DNA from: a virus
Length of the DNA stretch: 64,000 nucleotides
Direction: 5' to 3' (one strand)
Virus record (IMG/VR): IMGVR_UViG_3300007609_000017
Span: 1-64,000 of that record
This document shows positions 28,589 to 38,750 of the stretch, piece by piece. Made by a program: the position numbers and the translations under genes. The notes under the pieces are model-generated. The model worked only from the letters and a program-made list of their open reading frames with translations, had not been told where the DNA came from and did no database searches. Numbering within the stretch: position 1 is the stretch's first letter; every line of letters begins with the position of its first letter.

Positions 28589-31500
28589 TATTGGCTACCT
28601 CCGGTTTGAATTTGGTCAGCTTTTATCTTGCTGGCAGTTATACTGTCTATAATCTCTACATTGTCTACAGTTGCACTGCTGATAAAAATTTCATCTGGTT
28701 GGCATTTAATTTCGTATAGGCTACCGAAGGTTTGATTGTTGCTGGTAGGCACTAAAACTATGCTACTGGCAATTGTACGCAACTCGTTGTGCAGGTATGC
28801 ACTTAATTCAGAGAAGTAAAATGTTTCGCCAAAATCCCAATTTTCGATGCTAAAATATTCATTCACTGCTGAAATAAGCTGACTTTTGACTTCGCTGTCA
28901 GTAACAACAGTGTTGGCGTTTTTCACTACTTTGAAGCTGGCCTGAAGTTCTTCTTCTGCTTTGTTGCCAAACAACGGTTTAAATCTTGCGTGATTGTATA
29001 TGATGCTGTCGCTAACACTTTTTACTGTTTCTAGATCACTGAATTCTGTTTTTAGTTGCTCTACAGTAGGCACGCTGGGCTGTTGCACTGTACCAGTAAA
29101 ATCTTCTGCGTAGTTTCTATAGGCTTCTTCGTAATTTTTTGTCAGCAAGAATAGATCAATTATATTGCTAGGACTAGGATCTATCCGGCGATTGTTTGGT
29201 GCGTTGTGTTTGTATTGAAATTTAAGGTTGCTTCTTCCTATTCTAGCCACATAGTCATCGCTGACATCAACAACAGTTTTTTCTCCTGTGACTGCATTGT
29301 CACTGATTTGATAGAATTTATTGTCACTGATTGCGTAAAACAATGTGCCATCTGCGAATAGATTTTTTTCATTTTGCAATTGTTCCAGTGTGGCATAATC
29401 TGTGCTGACCAATTCACTGTATGGCACATATGTGATGTAATTTTGATTGCTGATTTGTTTTTCAAAGAACACATACTTTTGCGTGCTGTTGGTTTCAGGA
29501 GCAACCACAATATCAAATATTTCTGGATTGTCTAGGATGCCATCTTTGTCAGTGTCTGGGAATGTGACTTTTACTTTTTTATTGTCAATATAGCCATCAC
29601 TTTCTAAAATCACATCTTCAACAAACATTACATAATCTCTGTTGAGACCTGTGGTGGAATCTGGCTCGCTGTTTATGCCCAATACTACTATCTGATCGTC
29701 TACTGTTGTGCCTGTGGCGCTGTCGTAAATTCTTGTGACAGGATCAAAATAAAATCTTGTTTGAATAACACTTTCAAACAGTATACTGATTCCTCTGTAT
29801 TTCACTGTGTAGGTCTGTCCGTCAGTTTCGAACAACACTATCCAGCTGGCATCACTGCCAGTGCTGGTGATATCTCCGGTGTTGTCAATGCTCCAATCAC
29901 TGGTTTTGTTTAAATTGTTGGCTGTGATTATTTTCCAGGTTTGCGAGTCTCTGTCAAATCTCAGTCCAAAATCTTTATACAAGGTCACATTGGAAACTAT
30001 TTCATTGCTCACTGTGGATAGTGTGGTGTTGAAAGGTGGTATTACAGTTTCCACAATGGCACCAACTGGTATGTTTTGATTGAGAGAAACAGGTCCTGAT
30101 CCGTCAGACAAATTGCCCAGCCCTTGATTGGTTCCGTCATCTACAATGCTGTTGACTCCGCACCAAATGTAGGAAAGCTGATTTTGTCCTGATGGTGTGC
30201 CTAATTCAAGCTTGTTTCCGCTGGCAAGATCAAAGTAAAACCCTGCAGGAGCAACAAATTTTATCAAAGATCCTACCACAATGTTGCGTCTGCTGTTGCC
30301 AACAAATGCACCTATGCCTTGCGGTACTGAGCCGTTGCTGAAGTAGCCAGTGCTGGCATTTGTGCCCACAGTGGCTCTTTCCCACACTGTGGCAAGATTG
30401 GTAAGATCCACACTGCCATATTTGCCCAGATAAAAATGCAGTGTGTCAGGATCGTTTATAATATTCAACAAGTCACCACGAACCACACGCAAAATATCAT
30501 TGGTGTTGGTCCATTCAAAACTAAAACTGCTTAAAAATTCATTTCTGTAGAATATACCATCGTCGCAGAATACATTGGTGCTGCTGTATTTTCCTGTGGT
30601 GTCTTTGACATCTAAAAATCTACTGATACCGCTGCTGGTTCTGTTGACTGCTTTGCTCTTGATAATATTAGTATATTGCGTGAGTGGATATACATTGTAG
30701 TCTTCGCCGTTGACCATTCTGTTTTGAGTGTAGTACTGTTGCGGAGCTTTGGTACGAATGTCGTTGAGGCTTTCTCTTTCTACTGCATTTGCTACTGTGT
30801 ACTGAAGAGCTAATCCAACAGTGAGAGTTTCCAACTGTCCTGCGCGACTGATGTAGTCAATTTCTATTTGAGAGTTGGAAATCTCGCTGGGTTTAATTCT
30901 ATAACTGGATCCGTTGCTGGTTCGATAGAACAGTCTAAAATCGCCAACAGGAATTTCTGCAAACACGCCATCGCCAAAAATCAAATCAATTTGATCATTG
31001 TTTCTGGTATTGACGGCAAATATTTTTCGTTGGCCTTGCTCCAAGCTGTTGTATGCTATGTTACTACCAACCACTGCAGGTACTTTGATCCATTCTTCTG
31101 TAAGGACACCGTTTTCATCTAGCTTGTACAACCAAACATCATCGTTGTTGATGTTGTCCACGTTGATGTTTACAATTCTATTGTCCAGTCTCTGCGAAAT
31201 GGTAAAGTCAGTGGATTTTAATTCGCCTTGTTTGAAGTAAAAGAAAAATCCAGTGTCGGCTGATGCATTGCCGCGGCTGTCGTTTTTGTACAACAGATTG
31301 AAATTGCTGCCTAAATTTGGCGAAGGTTCATACAAAAACTCTTTGCCAACTAGATCTGCGCTAACCAATTCAAATGGCATATTCACGCCATCGACTTTGG
31401 CTCTAAATGCATAGCGAGGCAGCACTCCGGTAGGTGTGTTCACTTGATAAATTTCATTTCTTACGCCCAGCAGTGTTTTTTTAACAGCTGGCTTTCCGAA

Positions 31501-32007
31501 CTTTTGATTGCTGGCAAATGCGGCGTTCATCACCGCAACAAACTGTTCAAAAAAATCCGTGTTGGTTGTGTCGTTCCATATCACTTCTAGACCGCGGAGA
31601 TTGATTCCGTTGCTGTCAAACACATCTTCGGTGGTGGTTACACTGGCTACTTTGAGTACGCCCTTGGCATTCACGTGACGTTTGGGCACATAGCTGAGCA
31701 TTTTAGCCAAGCGTAGCACACTGTCTCTGCGTTCGGCAGTTTCTAAAAAATTCTCTCGAGCATTTAGGTCTGTTCTAAAGCTAATGCTTTGTCCCAAAAA
31801 CGCAATCAATTCTATGAGAGCAATGTATTCGCTGCTTTCAATATAATCGTTGAAATCTTCAGGATAATAGGTACGTAGATAGTCAATCATTGTTTTGCGA
31901 AGAGTTTCAAAATCATAGCTTTGAAAGTCAGCTTCGCGGAAGGTTTGGTAGATTTTTGTCCAATTCTCAGCTGAGAAAAGTGTAGCTTGTCTTGTGGTTG
32001 TTGCCAT
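28588..32007 (-). CDS. 6: Baseplate wedge protein gp6
   Basis: This is a 1139-residue protein. Its N terminus (FREADFQSYDFETLRKTMIDYLRTYYPEDFNDYIESSEYIALIELIAFLGQSISFRTDLNARENFLETA) is the conserved core of T4 gp6, the protein that forms the inner ring joining baseplate wedges. The baseplate_J-like fold follows. At 1139 residues it is much longer than T4 gp6 (about 660), as in marine relatives. The extra length is in beta-rich insertions in the middle and C-terminal half. Gene order gp25-gp6-giant protein follows the T4-like baseplate operon. A late box lies about 30 bp upstream. Confidence 0.92.
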   Translation of the reverse strand: MATTTRQATLFSAENWTKIYQTFREADFQSYDFETLRKTMIDYLRTYYPEDFNDYIESSEYIALIELIAFLGQSISFRTDLNARENFLETAERRDSVLRLAKMLSYVPKRHVNAKGVLKVASVTTTEDVFDSNGINLRGLEVIWNDTTNTDFFEQFVAVMNAAFASNQKFGKPAVKKTLLGVRNEIYQVNTPTGVLPRYAFRAKVDGVNMPFELVSADLVGKEFLYEPSPNLGSNFNLLYKNDSRGNASADTGFFFYFKQGELKSTDFTISQRLDNRIVNINVDNINNDDVWLYKLDENGVLTEEWIKVPAVVGSNIAYNSLEQGQRKIFAVNTRNNDQIDLIFGDGVFAEIPVGDFRLFYRTSNGSSYRIKPSEISNSQIEIDYISRAGQLETLTVGLALQYTVANAVERESLNDIRTKAPQQYYTQNRMVNGEDYNVYPLTQYTNIIKSKAVNRTSSGISRFLDVKDTTGKYSSTNVFCDDGIFYRNEFLSSFSFEWTNTNDILRVVRGDLLNIINDPDTLHFYLGKYGSVDLTNLATVWERATVGTNASTGYFSNGSVPQGIGAFVGNSRRNIVVGSLIKFVAPAGFYFDLASGNKLELGTPSGQNQLSYIWCGVNSIVDDGTNQGLGNLSDGSGPVSLNQNIPVGAIVETVIPPFNTTLSTVSNEIVSNVTLYKDFGLRFDRDSQTWKIITANNLNKTSDWSIDNTGDITSTGSDASWIVLFETDGQTYTVKYRGISILFESVIQTRFYFDPVTRIYDSATGTTVDDQIVVLGINSEPDSTTGLNRDYVMFVEDVILESDGYIDNKKVKVTFPDTDKDGILDNPEIFDIVVAPETNSTQKYVFFEKQISNQNYITYVPYSELVSTDYATLEQLQNEKNLFADGTLFYAISDNKFYQISDNAVTGEKTVVDVSDDYVARIGRSNLKFQYKHNAPNNRRIDPSPSNIIDLFLLTKNYEEAYRNYAEDFTGTVQQPSVPTVEQLKTEFSDLETVKSVSDSIIYNHARFKPLFGNKAEEELQASFKVVKNANTVVTDSEVKSQLISAVNEYFSIENWDFGETFYFSELSAYLHNELRTIASSIVLVPTSNNQTFGSLYEIKCQPDEIFISSATVDNVEIIDSITASKIKADQIQTGGSQ

Positions 32008-32036
32008 TGTTATACTTTACCTAAATGTCGATAAAG

Positions 32037-32044
32037 TATTTATT
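32037..32044 (-). promoter_or_regulatory. Late promoter-like box AATAAATA
   Basis: The minus-strand CAAATAAATAC lies about 30 bp ahead of the gp6 start codon, in the 57-bp gap between gp25 and gp6. It has one difference from TATAAATA. Confidence 0.45.
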
Positions 32045-32064
32045 TGCTGTATAATATGATGTTA

Positions 32065-32451
32065 TTATTGTGTGACTGTAGCGCTGGATAAACTGAGATT
32101 TCTGCTGTCAAACTCCACAAACAACAGTTCTGTGGCCTGCAGATTGACATAGTTCAATTCCAACACAACCTGCAGTCCGTGCTCATATTCTTGTAGTCTA
32201 ATGCCCACAAGTTGCAGTCTCGGATCCAAGGATATAATACGTTTTAACTCTGTGACCACTGCATCTTTGGTGGCATCATCCAAGGGTTCGTGAATATAGT
32301 TCCACACACCGCACCCATAATCTCCGCGCATCAATCTTTCGCCTTGGCGTGTTTTCAGCACATTCAAAAGATCTTGTTTGATTAGTTCTGTGTCTGTAAC
32401 AGTGTAGTTGTCTATTCTGCCGTCTGTGCTAAATCCTTTGAAAAATGCCAT
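32065..32451 (-). CDS. 25: Baseplate wedge protein gp25
   Basis: This protein has about 128 residues and starts at ATG 32451, preceded by AGGAGATTA; an earlier in-frame ATG at 32466 lacks this ribosome-binding site. It contains RQGERLMRGDYGCGVWNYIHEPLDD, the EPR-type core of the gp25/TssE family, with the motif here written EPL. gp25 joins the gp6 ring and triggers sheath contraction; type VI secretion TssE is its homologue. Its start lies directly after the PAAR gene stop, so the two are co-translated. Length is close to T4 gp25 (132). Confidence 0.93.
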   Translation of the reverse strand: MAFFKGFSTDGRIDNYTVTDTELIKQDLLNVLKTRQGERLMRGDYGCGVWNYIHEPLDDATKDAVVTELKRIISLDPRLQLVGIRLQEYEHGLQVVLELNYVNLQATELLFVEFDSRNLSLSSATVTQ

Positions 32452-32452
32452 A

Positions 32453-32758
32453 TTAATCTCCTGCACTCACATCAGGCGACCCTTTAGTCATTTCGCCTGC
32501 GTCGGCACTATCGCCTACTCTGCCCACCTCAATTCCATTAATTTTTACTGTTTCGGATCCTTCATTTAGAAAAGCTATATGTGGTACACAAATACCTTCT
32601 ACAAGTATAGTATGAGATACTGTAGGTGCACCTACTACAGCAATAGCAATACCGTTGGCTTTTACTGTACGATCTGTATTGGAATTTCCAAGAGTAGTAG
32701 ATCCTGCACAAAAATGACCGGTGCTCAAACCGTCTCCAATTCTTACAACTGCTGGCAT
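32453..32758 (-). CDS. PAAR-repeat spike tip protein (gp5.4-like)
   Basis: This is a 101-residue protein. It opens with PAVVRIGDGLSTGHFC and continues with alternating small residues and Gly/Val (NGIAIAVVGAPTVSHT, KINGIEVGRVGDS), the pattern of PAAR proteins that form the sharp cone at the tip of the gp5/VgrG spike. Cys, His and Asp residues could bind the usual metal ion. It lies between gp5 and gp25 and abuts both, as expected for the spike tip encoded beside its spike. Confidence 0.88.
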   Translation of the reverse strand: MPAVVRIGDGLSTGHFCAGSTTLGNSNTDRTVKANGIAIAVVGAPTVSHTILVEGICVPHIAFLNEGSETVKINGIEVGRVGDSADAGEMTKGSPDVSAGD

Positions 32759-34116
32759 TATTTTTCTTCTTCCTGTCTATCGGTGCTCTGTGCCAAATTC
32801 AAGTGGGTGTAGCTAGGCTCGTGCGCAGGCACTCTTTTACTTAGTCCATTTTTAGGCGAGCTTTTTTGTTGCCATTCACCGTCGACTTTTTCGCTGTCTG
32901 TCCATTGGAACAATTCTAGCTGCGCGGCTTTTTCGGCTTCTGGTCCGTTAAAATCAATGGTTTTTCCTTTGAAAATCATTGCTTTTTCTGATTTGACTTG
33001 ATATTTGCTATCAGTTGTACATCGCATTTCATCTACGCTTTTGAAATCCATTTTAGCATTACTATTAAGAGTAGTATTGATTTTACTTAACAAGTTAAAA
33101 TCTCGTTCAGCAGTTATATTAACATCTCTGTTAGCGTGTATGTTTAAGTCTGTTTCGGTATGAATACTAATACTGTCTGCACTATACACATCAATTTTAC
33201 CAGTGTTGCTCATCTGTATCCAACTGTTGCCATCTGCTGTTGCCACATAGATAATGCCAGCAGTGTCGTGCATTACAATTTGATGCCCAGTGGAAGTTTT
33301 TAATCTCACTAGTTTGTTGTTGCCTTCTGCGTCACCGTCGTCTAATACCAGCTGATGCCCAGGTTTGCGCACTTTTATTGGTGGAATTTTTTGACTGCTG
33401 GCTTCGCTGGTGCTTTGGTTACTGTCCACTGTGATTTCAGGATCGGGCGATCCGGGTGTGCTGAAGCCAAACACTCTGCTGGGCGTTTCTCTTTTGCTGC
33501 TACTAGAAGTCAAGCCTCTGGTTTCATCTTCTATCAACCCTTGATTTACCAATTGGTCACTGATGTAAGGATTGGCAGGTTTGGGATTTTTTTTGTAGTT
33601 TTGATGACGATTTTGCTCGTTTCTGTCGTTGTATTCGCTGGCTGGCAACTTTGTCTTGTTGTACTTTTGCAAATCTTCGCTGACAATAGCTTCGCTGGCA
33701 GCGTGACCGGGTACAGCGTGATGGTTGTGCTGATCAGGCAAGCACCCGAAATAGAATCCTTGGTTAGGGTCACCTTTGACAAATGTACACAGCACTCGCA
33801 CACCCAAGTCAGGAGGTGTAAACCACATACCGTAGCTGTGATTGGTGTTGTCAAAATTGTTTTCCACGCTTTTGCCTGCGTCAGAAGTCTGTCCAAAAAA
33901 CGGACTGCTGTATCGCACAGGCAGCCACTGACTTTCGTCATTTTCGTTACCTCCGAATCCTTCTACAAACACACTCACTCTACCTTTGCGCAAAGGATCA
34001 ATGTTGGCTTTGACAATGCCAATGTGCGGACCAGGGTCTAGTTTTACTCCGGGCTTGAGTTCTGTTTGTGCATATTCGGGCACCACTCTATTGTATCGTC
34101 TTATGCTTCCGCTCAT
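32758..34116 (-). CDS. 5: Baseplate central spike protein gp5 lacking the lysozyme domain
   Basis: This is a 452-residue protein. Residues 25-135 (GPHIGIVKANIDPLRKGRVSVFVEGFGG to KGDPNQGFYFGCLPD) form the OB-fold domain of gp5/VgrG. A linker of about 110 hydrophilic residues follows, and residues about 260-400 have the periodic TETDLNIHANRDVNITAERDF pattern of the triple-stranded beta-helix needle. T4 gp5 has a lysozyme domain between these two parts; here there is only the disordered linker, so peptidoglycan cleavage must come from elsewhere. It overlaps the upstream hub gene by 4 bp. Confidence 0.9.
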   Translation of the reverse strand: MSGSIRRYNRVVPEYAQTELKPGVKLDPGPHIGIVKANIDPLRKGRVSVFVEGFGGNENDESQWLPVRYSSPFFGQTSDAGKSVENNFDNTNHSYGMWFTPPDLGVRVLCTFVKGDPNQGFYFGCLPDQHNHHAVPGHAASEAIVSEDLQKYNKTKLPASEYNDRNEQNRHQNYKKNPKPANPYISDQLVNQGLIEDETRGLTSSSSKRETPSRVFGFSTPGSPDPEITVDSNQSTSEASSQKIPPIKVRKPGHQLVLDDGDAEGNNKLVRLKTSTGHQIVMHDTAGIIYVATADGNSWIQMSNTGKIDVYSADSISIHTETDLNIHANRDVNITAERDFNLLSKINTTLNSNAKMDFKSVDEMRCTTDSKYQVKSEKAMIFKGKTIDFNGPEAEKAAQLELFQWTDSEKVDGEWQQKSSPKNGLSKRVPAHEPSYTHLNLAQSTDRQEEEK

Positions 34117-37100
34117 TGTTCATCTGTTCCTGGTAATGGTTGATTTGATATTATTGTGCCGTCCCCAGACACTACTGTTACTCCTGTTTGATTTACAGAT
34201 CCTTGATCGGCATCCACACCAACTGCGGTTGGTCCTGGGGTTCGCACAACTCTTTGTGTTACCACGCCTACACCCGGTTTTACATCTCCTGGTCCAAATA
34301 CAGTGCCAGCACTGGGTGCGCTGTCCAATGGAAATGATTGAAATGTTTGATTTCCGTCACCTTGGTTGTTAAACAAGCCGCGGCCTGCACTACCAGTGGC
34401 AGGCGATAGTCCACTACCGGGTGGTTCTTCTGCTAGATTTTGTAGTTCGGCAAAGTGTGCTGTGTTGCTGATTTCACCTAGGTTGTCGCCAACACCTGAG
34501 ACACCTCCAAATTGTGTTACAGGATTGTCGCCGGGATTGAATCCGGAGCCGCCTAGGCCTGGCAATGGACTGGTAGCAACACCGCCTAAATTGGTTTTGG
34601 GCAAACTGTAGTCGCCTGCAATGCCTTTTCCTATACTGTCACTGATTGCACCGTTGAGTATGCCGGCACCTAACTGCTCGCTGATTTGTGCATCACTCAA
34701 CAGATTGTTTTCGGGCGCTGTGAGCTTGACAGCACTCACTGTTTGTGTAAACTGCCCGGCACTCAAAGAACTTTGCACCTCTAACACACGATATTTTCCT
34801 GAAACCAACACACTGTTTTTGGCATTTGTGATGTCCATTTCTCCTGTAACAGGATCATAATCTGTGGGTGTTTTGAGAAACAACTCCAGATATGTTTCTC
34901 TGGCATTGTAGTTGATTCCGCCATCAGGCAGGTACACTGAGGAGGAGACGTCGTTATCTAATGCTGGCACACTGTAGTTTGTAGTGTCGATATAATCCGG
35001 ATCTCCCAGAATTTCCAAACTTAACTCCAACATATCAACACTGTTGTTTAGTATTTGTCTAGTTATATCGCCTGCTAATTTTACATTTTCAATATCACCT
35101 ACTATAGCATCAGTTTCATAGCTGTTGTGGTAGTGTACAGGCATAGGCATAACTGTGTCTTTGCTGGTATTTCTGTCTGTGCCTTGTGGCACATAGGGCT
35201 GTGCCTGTGCAAAGTTTTGTATCAAACTTCTAGCTTGATAGTAGGTGGCGTCAAACTGTAGATTGAGATTGATGATGTCTTCGTTTTGTCCAGTGTAGAT
35301 ATAGCTGTAGCTTTTGTGCACACCTTCTGGCATTTTTTTGCCTATTCCGTCGATGTTGCGACCATTTAGATCAATTTTTTTAGTATAAAATGTAACTCGC
35401 TTGGCATAAGACTTGCGGGCTTCGTCATAGCCCAGCAATTCAATTCTTGGCACTATTTTCCACCATTGTATAGGTTTGCTGGCGTTTTCTTGCGAGGTAT
35501 CAATTTGGTTTGTCATATAAGTAGCGCGTCTAATCACAAGGTTTATCAACTCTGTAATACTAGTACCTTGTCGGATCACAAATGTTTTTTGTGCTTCACT
35601 GTAGCTGATGTTAGGATCAATACTGCTTCTAAAATCTTCAAAATTGTTGCGTGCCATTGGCACTTTTTCTTCTTCGATGTTGAGTAAATCAGCCAGTGTA
35701 AATCGTGCTTCGCCTAGTTCTTTGTCAAACTCAAACACATATTCGTCAGCAATATACTGGTATCCATTGACAACTTTTCTCTGTTCAAAGGCGTTCAATG
35801 CTGCAGCTAGTCCATCAAACTCGCTGCGTTTTTGTGTGTTTTTGGTGCGCTCAACACTGACCAAATCCTCGCGCTCCACTGACACAGTAGACACAACTCC
35901 TACTCGTGCGTTGAAAAAACTTTCCACATTGCCTGCGGCTATTACAATACTAAAAGGAATAACGTTTCTTATGGTGTCATAGCCTTGGTGATGATAGGGA
36001 ATTGCAGTAATCTCATAGTTACTTCCAGTTTTGTCTATGTTGAATCGCATATCAGTGATACGTATAGGAATATTCTTGGTTTGCACGCCGTCAGTTATTT
36101 CTGTACCGTTGTCGTCGTACCCTAAAAAACTCACGCTCAACATATAAGGTTGATCTATGTAGTTACCTTCGCCTAGTGTGCTGTTGGCCAACACAAGGTT
36201 TTCTATCAAACTAACACCATAGGGTTCGTAGATGGTAAAACTTAATTCAGTGACATTGGTGTTTCTGTTTCTGCCACTGAATCCTATAAGACTATTGATA
36301 TTAAGATTATCTATGTGATACTGGCTGTTTGCAAATGCAGGATTCCTGCCTACCTGTACAAAATTGTTATAGCTTGCGGTGCCACTGTTACTGATCAATA
36401 GATCGTTGCTGGTTTTTGTCCAACTGCCTCCGGTACTGATTTGATTTAATTTGCTCAAAGGCAGTATGTAAAGTTCTACGTGGTAACTAAAACTGGCATA
36501 TGGTCTTAATGGATTTTGTTTTGTGGTAATCACTTTGCTTGATGCACTGCTGCCTTCTACACTGCTGATGGGCTGTTGTGTTGCACTGTCCAATTTGTTT
36601 TGTGCATTGCTTTGTATTGCACTTGCTGTTTGTTCAGCCTCATCAACAGCAGCAGTGTTTTCAGAAGATTGGATAGCACCACCTTGCCCGGGCTCGTCTT
36701 CGGGGACAATGTCTTGTCCTACCAATCTTTCACGTTCCTCTGCAGAGGTTATTCTGCCTGTTGTTACAGCACCTTCGGCTTGATCTGCAGGGTCTTGTGG
36801 ATTTTTATCTTGCTCTGCTTGTTTGGCGTTTTGTACAGCTTGTTCGCGTTCTATGGTTTTTTGTTGTGTGGCTGTTTGAATATTGGTTTCAGGAGCGGGT
36901 TCAAAGGTGTCAGAGGGAGGTTGTACCTGTACTCGCTGTTCGTTGATATCGTCTCTCAGTTGATCACGTTCTTGTTTTAGCGACACAACTTCTGGATCGT
37001 TGACTGCTTCCTTAAAACTAGCGCCTTGTGCCCGTTTTTCTGCAATTAGATCTTGACGTCGTTGAGCAACTTCTTGCTCTCTTTGTCTTAGGGCAGTTCC

Positions 37101-37547
37101 TTGCGGGCCATCTTCGTACACACCAGCAGTGCGTGTTCTTGTTCCGCCGCCTGTTGTTTGCACATTTTGTGTTGTAGTGCTAGTTACCGTTCTTGTGGTT
37201 GTGGTCTGACTGGATAGCGGTGGCACAGTAGTGTTGCTTTCTTTTGGCTGATTAACAGTAGTACTTTCCACAACCTGTCTAGGTTGCACTGTGCGAGAAA
37301 CAGTTTGTCCTCCACTAGCGCCATTTTGTATGTTGGTGCCTGTGCCAATACTGAATGTTTCAAGTTGGCCATACTGAGGATTATAATCCGGTGCGCTTGG
37401 GTTAGGGCTTCCTACTTCATTGACCACATAGTCGTAATTGTCTAATTCGCTGTCTGTAATGCCGCTCTGAGTTAGTGCATCACCTTCACTGAATCCCTGG
37501 GACCGAAGTTGATTGTAGAGTTTGGCTTTTTCTGACTGACTGGCCAC
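34113..37547 (-). CDS. Large baseplate hub protein, probable gp27-like
   Basis: This is a 1144-residue protein. Residues 1-340 are low-complexity, rich in Gln, Thr, Glu and Pro, and probably disordered with coiled-coil stretches. Residues about 350-880 are folded and include ITDMRFNIDKTGSNYEITAIPYHH and FVIRQGTSITELINLVIRRATYM, the latter resembling the hub-type domains of gp27 and phage tail proteins that bind the spike. The C-terminal 200 residues are Gly/Pro/Thr-rich. It lies between gp5 and gp53, the position expected for the hub partner of gp5. The gp27 assignment rests on position and this segment, so it is tentative. Confidence 0.6.
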   Translation of the reverse strand: MASQSEKAKLYNQLRSQGFSEGDALTQSGITDSELDNYDYVVNEVGSPNPSAPDYNPQYGQLETFSIGTGTNIQNGASGGQTVSRTVQPRQVVESTTVNQPKESNTTVPPLSSQTTTTRTVTSTTTQNVQTTGGGTRTRTAGVYEDGPQGTALRQREQEVAQRRQDLIAEKRAQGASFKEAVNDPEVVSLKQERDQLRDDINEQRVQVQPPSDTFEPAPETNIQTATQQKTIEREQAVQNAKQAEQDKNPQDPADQAEGAVTTGRITSAEERERLVGQDIVPEDEPGQGGAIQSSENTAAVDEAEQTASAIQSNAQNKLDSATQQPISSVEGSSASSKVITTKQNPLRPYASFSYHVELYILPLSKLNQISTGGSWTKTSNDLLISNSGTASYNNFVQVGRNPAFANSQYHIDNLNINSLIGFSGRNRNTNVTELSFTIYEPYGVSLIENLVLANSTLGEGNYIDQPYMLSVSFLGYDDNGTEITDGVQTKNIPIRITDMRFNIDKTGSNYEITAIPYHHQGYDTIRNVIPFSIVIAAGNVESFFNARVGVVSTVSVEREDLVSVERTKNTQKRSEFDGLAAALNAFEQRKVVNGYQYIADEYVFEFDKELGEARFTLADLLNIEEEKVPMARNNFEDFRSSIDPNISYSEAQKTFVIRQGTSITELINLVIRRATYMTNQIDTSQENASKPIQWWKIVPRIELLGYDEARKSYAKRVTFYTKKIDLNGRNIDGIGKKMPEGVHKSYSYIYTGQNEDIINLNLQFDATYYQARSLIQNFAQAQPYVPQGTDRNTSKDTVMPMPVHYHNSYETDAIVGDIENVKLAGDITRQILNNSVDMLELSLEILGDPDYIDTTNYSVPALDNDVSSSVYLPDGGINYNARETYLELFLKTPTDYDPVTGEMDITNAKNSVLVSGKYRVLEVQSSLSAGQFTQTVSAVKLTAPENNLLSDAQISEQLGAGILNGAISDSIGKGIAGDYSLPKTNLGGVATSPLPGLGGSGFNPGDNPVTQFGGVSGVGDNLGEISNTAHFAELQNLAEEPPGSGLSPATGSAGRGLFNNQGDGNQTFQSFPLDSAPSAGTVFGPGDVKPGVGVVTQRVVRTPGPTAVGVDADQGSVNQTGVTVVSGDGTIISNQPLPGTDEQ

Positions 37548-37548
37548 T

Positions 37549-37848
37549 TTAGATTCCTAGATCGTTTTTGATATTACTGAGTTTTGGCAATCGGATCACA
37601 ATGCCTGTGCGAAAATCAAACAGTGGATCTTTGAGTGTATTGGGATTTCTTTTGGCAAACACCCACCACAGATTGCTGTCTTTATAGAGGTCAAATGCCA
37701 ACAAATCAGGACGACGATCATACACAGCATCAATTTGATAGGTAACGTCGTCTGGTTCGGCTGTGATTGGCTGATTGGTCCACACATCAAGATAGAAATT
37801 ATTAGTAGATGTGTTTTTATAAAAACTGGTTGCTTTGTATTCTGCCAT
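37549..37848 (-). CDS. 53: Baseplate wedge protein gp53
   Basis: This is a 99-residue protein with YDRRPDLLAFDLYKDSNLWWVF followed by DPLFDFRTGIVIRLP, the core of T4 gp53 that clamps neighbouring wedges together. T4 gp53 is about twice as long; the short form containing only this core is usual in marine T4-like phages. Its stop is separated from the next start by one base and its start overlaps the upstream gene by one base. Confidence 0.88.
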   Translation of the reverse strand: MAEYKATSFYKNTSTNNFYLDVWTNQPITAEPDDVTYQIDAVYDRRPDLLAFDLYKDSNLWWVFAKRNPNTLKDPLFDFRTGIVIRLPKLSNIKNDLGI

Positions 37849-38735
37849 TAGATAAATCCACCTTTGCTGCCACTGCTGGTCAACTCTCCGTTGGCAAATG
37901 CCTTCACACTGAATTCACTGCTGACCCGCTGTCTGCTGTACAGTGGCATCAATGTTATGTTCATTACAGTACTGGTTGGCACCATTGTGGTATTTTCACT
38001 ACCCAAAAACTGCTCTGGTGAGCCTAAACTGAATTCATTTGTGCCCACAGGTATATAGTCCACATCGTCAGGCAACACATAGTTAAAGTCTGTGACAACC
38101 ACTGGAATGTCGTCAAACATATATTTGCCGTGACCTTTGAGTCTCAACACTGGCGGCGGAGTTCCTCTGTTGGCATCGTTGCTGTAGTACATCTTGGTTG
38201 CGGTACGGAAAAAATGTATGGCTGCTAGTACGTATCTAGCTTCGTCTAGGTTGCTGGCACTAAACTCGCCTGGTACAATTATACTCTGTATCATACTGTT
38301 TTCGTAGGCAGGATAAGGATAGTTGGTTTGAGCTGGCTGAACCATACTGTAGTTGGCACTGTGAATAACACTGATGTTGGGCTGAAAGGGAAATATCACA
38401 CCAAATCTATTTTCACCGGTGTATCTCAGTGGACTGAGTATGTCGCTCTCAAACACGCTTTGGCCTATAGTACTGCCAGCAGGACATAGTATTTTAACTC
38501 TAGTGTCCTGCTGAGTGCCAGCACTGGGAGTAAAATTCACAGGTGTGATAGGTTGTGCGCCAGGTGTTAGTCCTGCGCTGTCTAGTCTGCCTCCACTGAG
38601 TGTGCCAGCGAACGCTTGTACACCAGGCTGGTTAGCCAAAGTAGACACAGCACTCTGTGCTAGATTGTTTCCTATCTGTCGGGCCTGCGAAACTGCGCTG
38701 CTGGCTATTTCTTTGATTGGTGGAATTAATGCCAT
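37848..38735 (-). CDS. Baseplate/tail tube junction protein (gp48/gp54-like)
   Basis: This is a 295-residue protein. After a Ser/Gln-rich N-terminal 80 residues comes VKILCPAGSTIGQ, then FGVIFPFQPNISV and GEFSASNLDEARYVLAAIHFFRTATKMYY, the segment that characterises the tail-tube-associated baseplate proteins gp48 and gp54 of T4-like phages. HGKYMFDDIPVVVTDFNY near the C terminus is typical of tube-like folds. It is the first gene of the minus-strand baseplate operon, downstream of a late box. I cannot decide between gp48 and gp54. Confidence 0.78.
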   Translation of the reverse strand: MALIPPIKEIASSAVSQARQIGNNLAQSAVSTLANQPGVQAFAGTLSGGRLDSAGLTPGAQPITPVNFTPSAGTQQDTRVKILCPAGSTIGQSVFESDILSPLRYTGENRFGVIFPFQPNISVIHSANYSMVQPAQTNYPYPAYENSMIQSIIVPGEFSASNLDEARYVLAAIHFFRTATKMYYSNDANRGTPPPVLRLKGHGKYMFDDIPVVVTDFNYVLPDDVDYIPVGTNEFSLGSPEQFLGSENTTMVPTSTVMNITLMPLYSRQRVSSEFSVKAFANGELTSSGSKGGFI

Positions 38736-38750
38736 TCTTAAAAAAATCTC

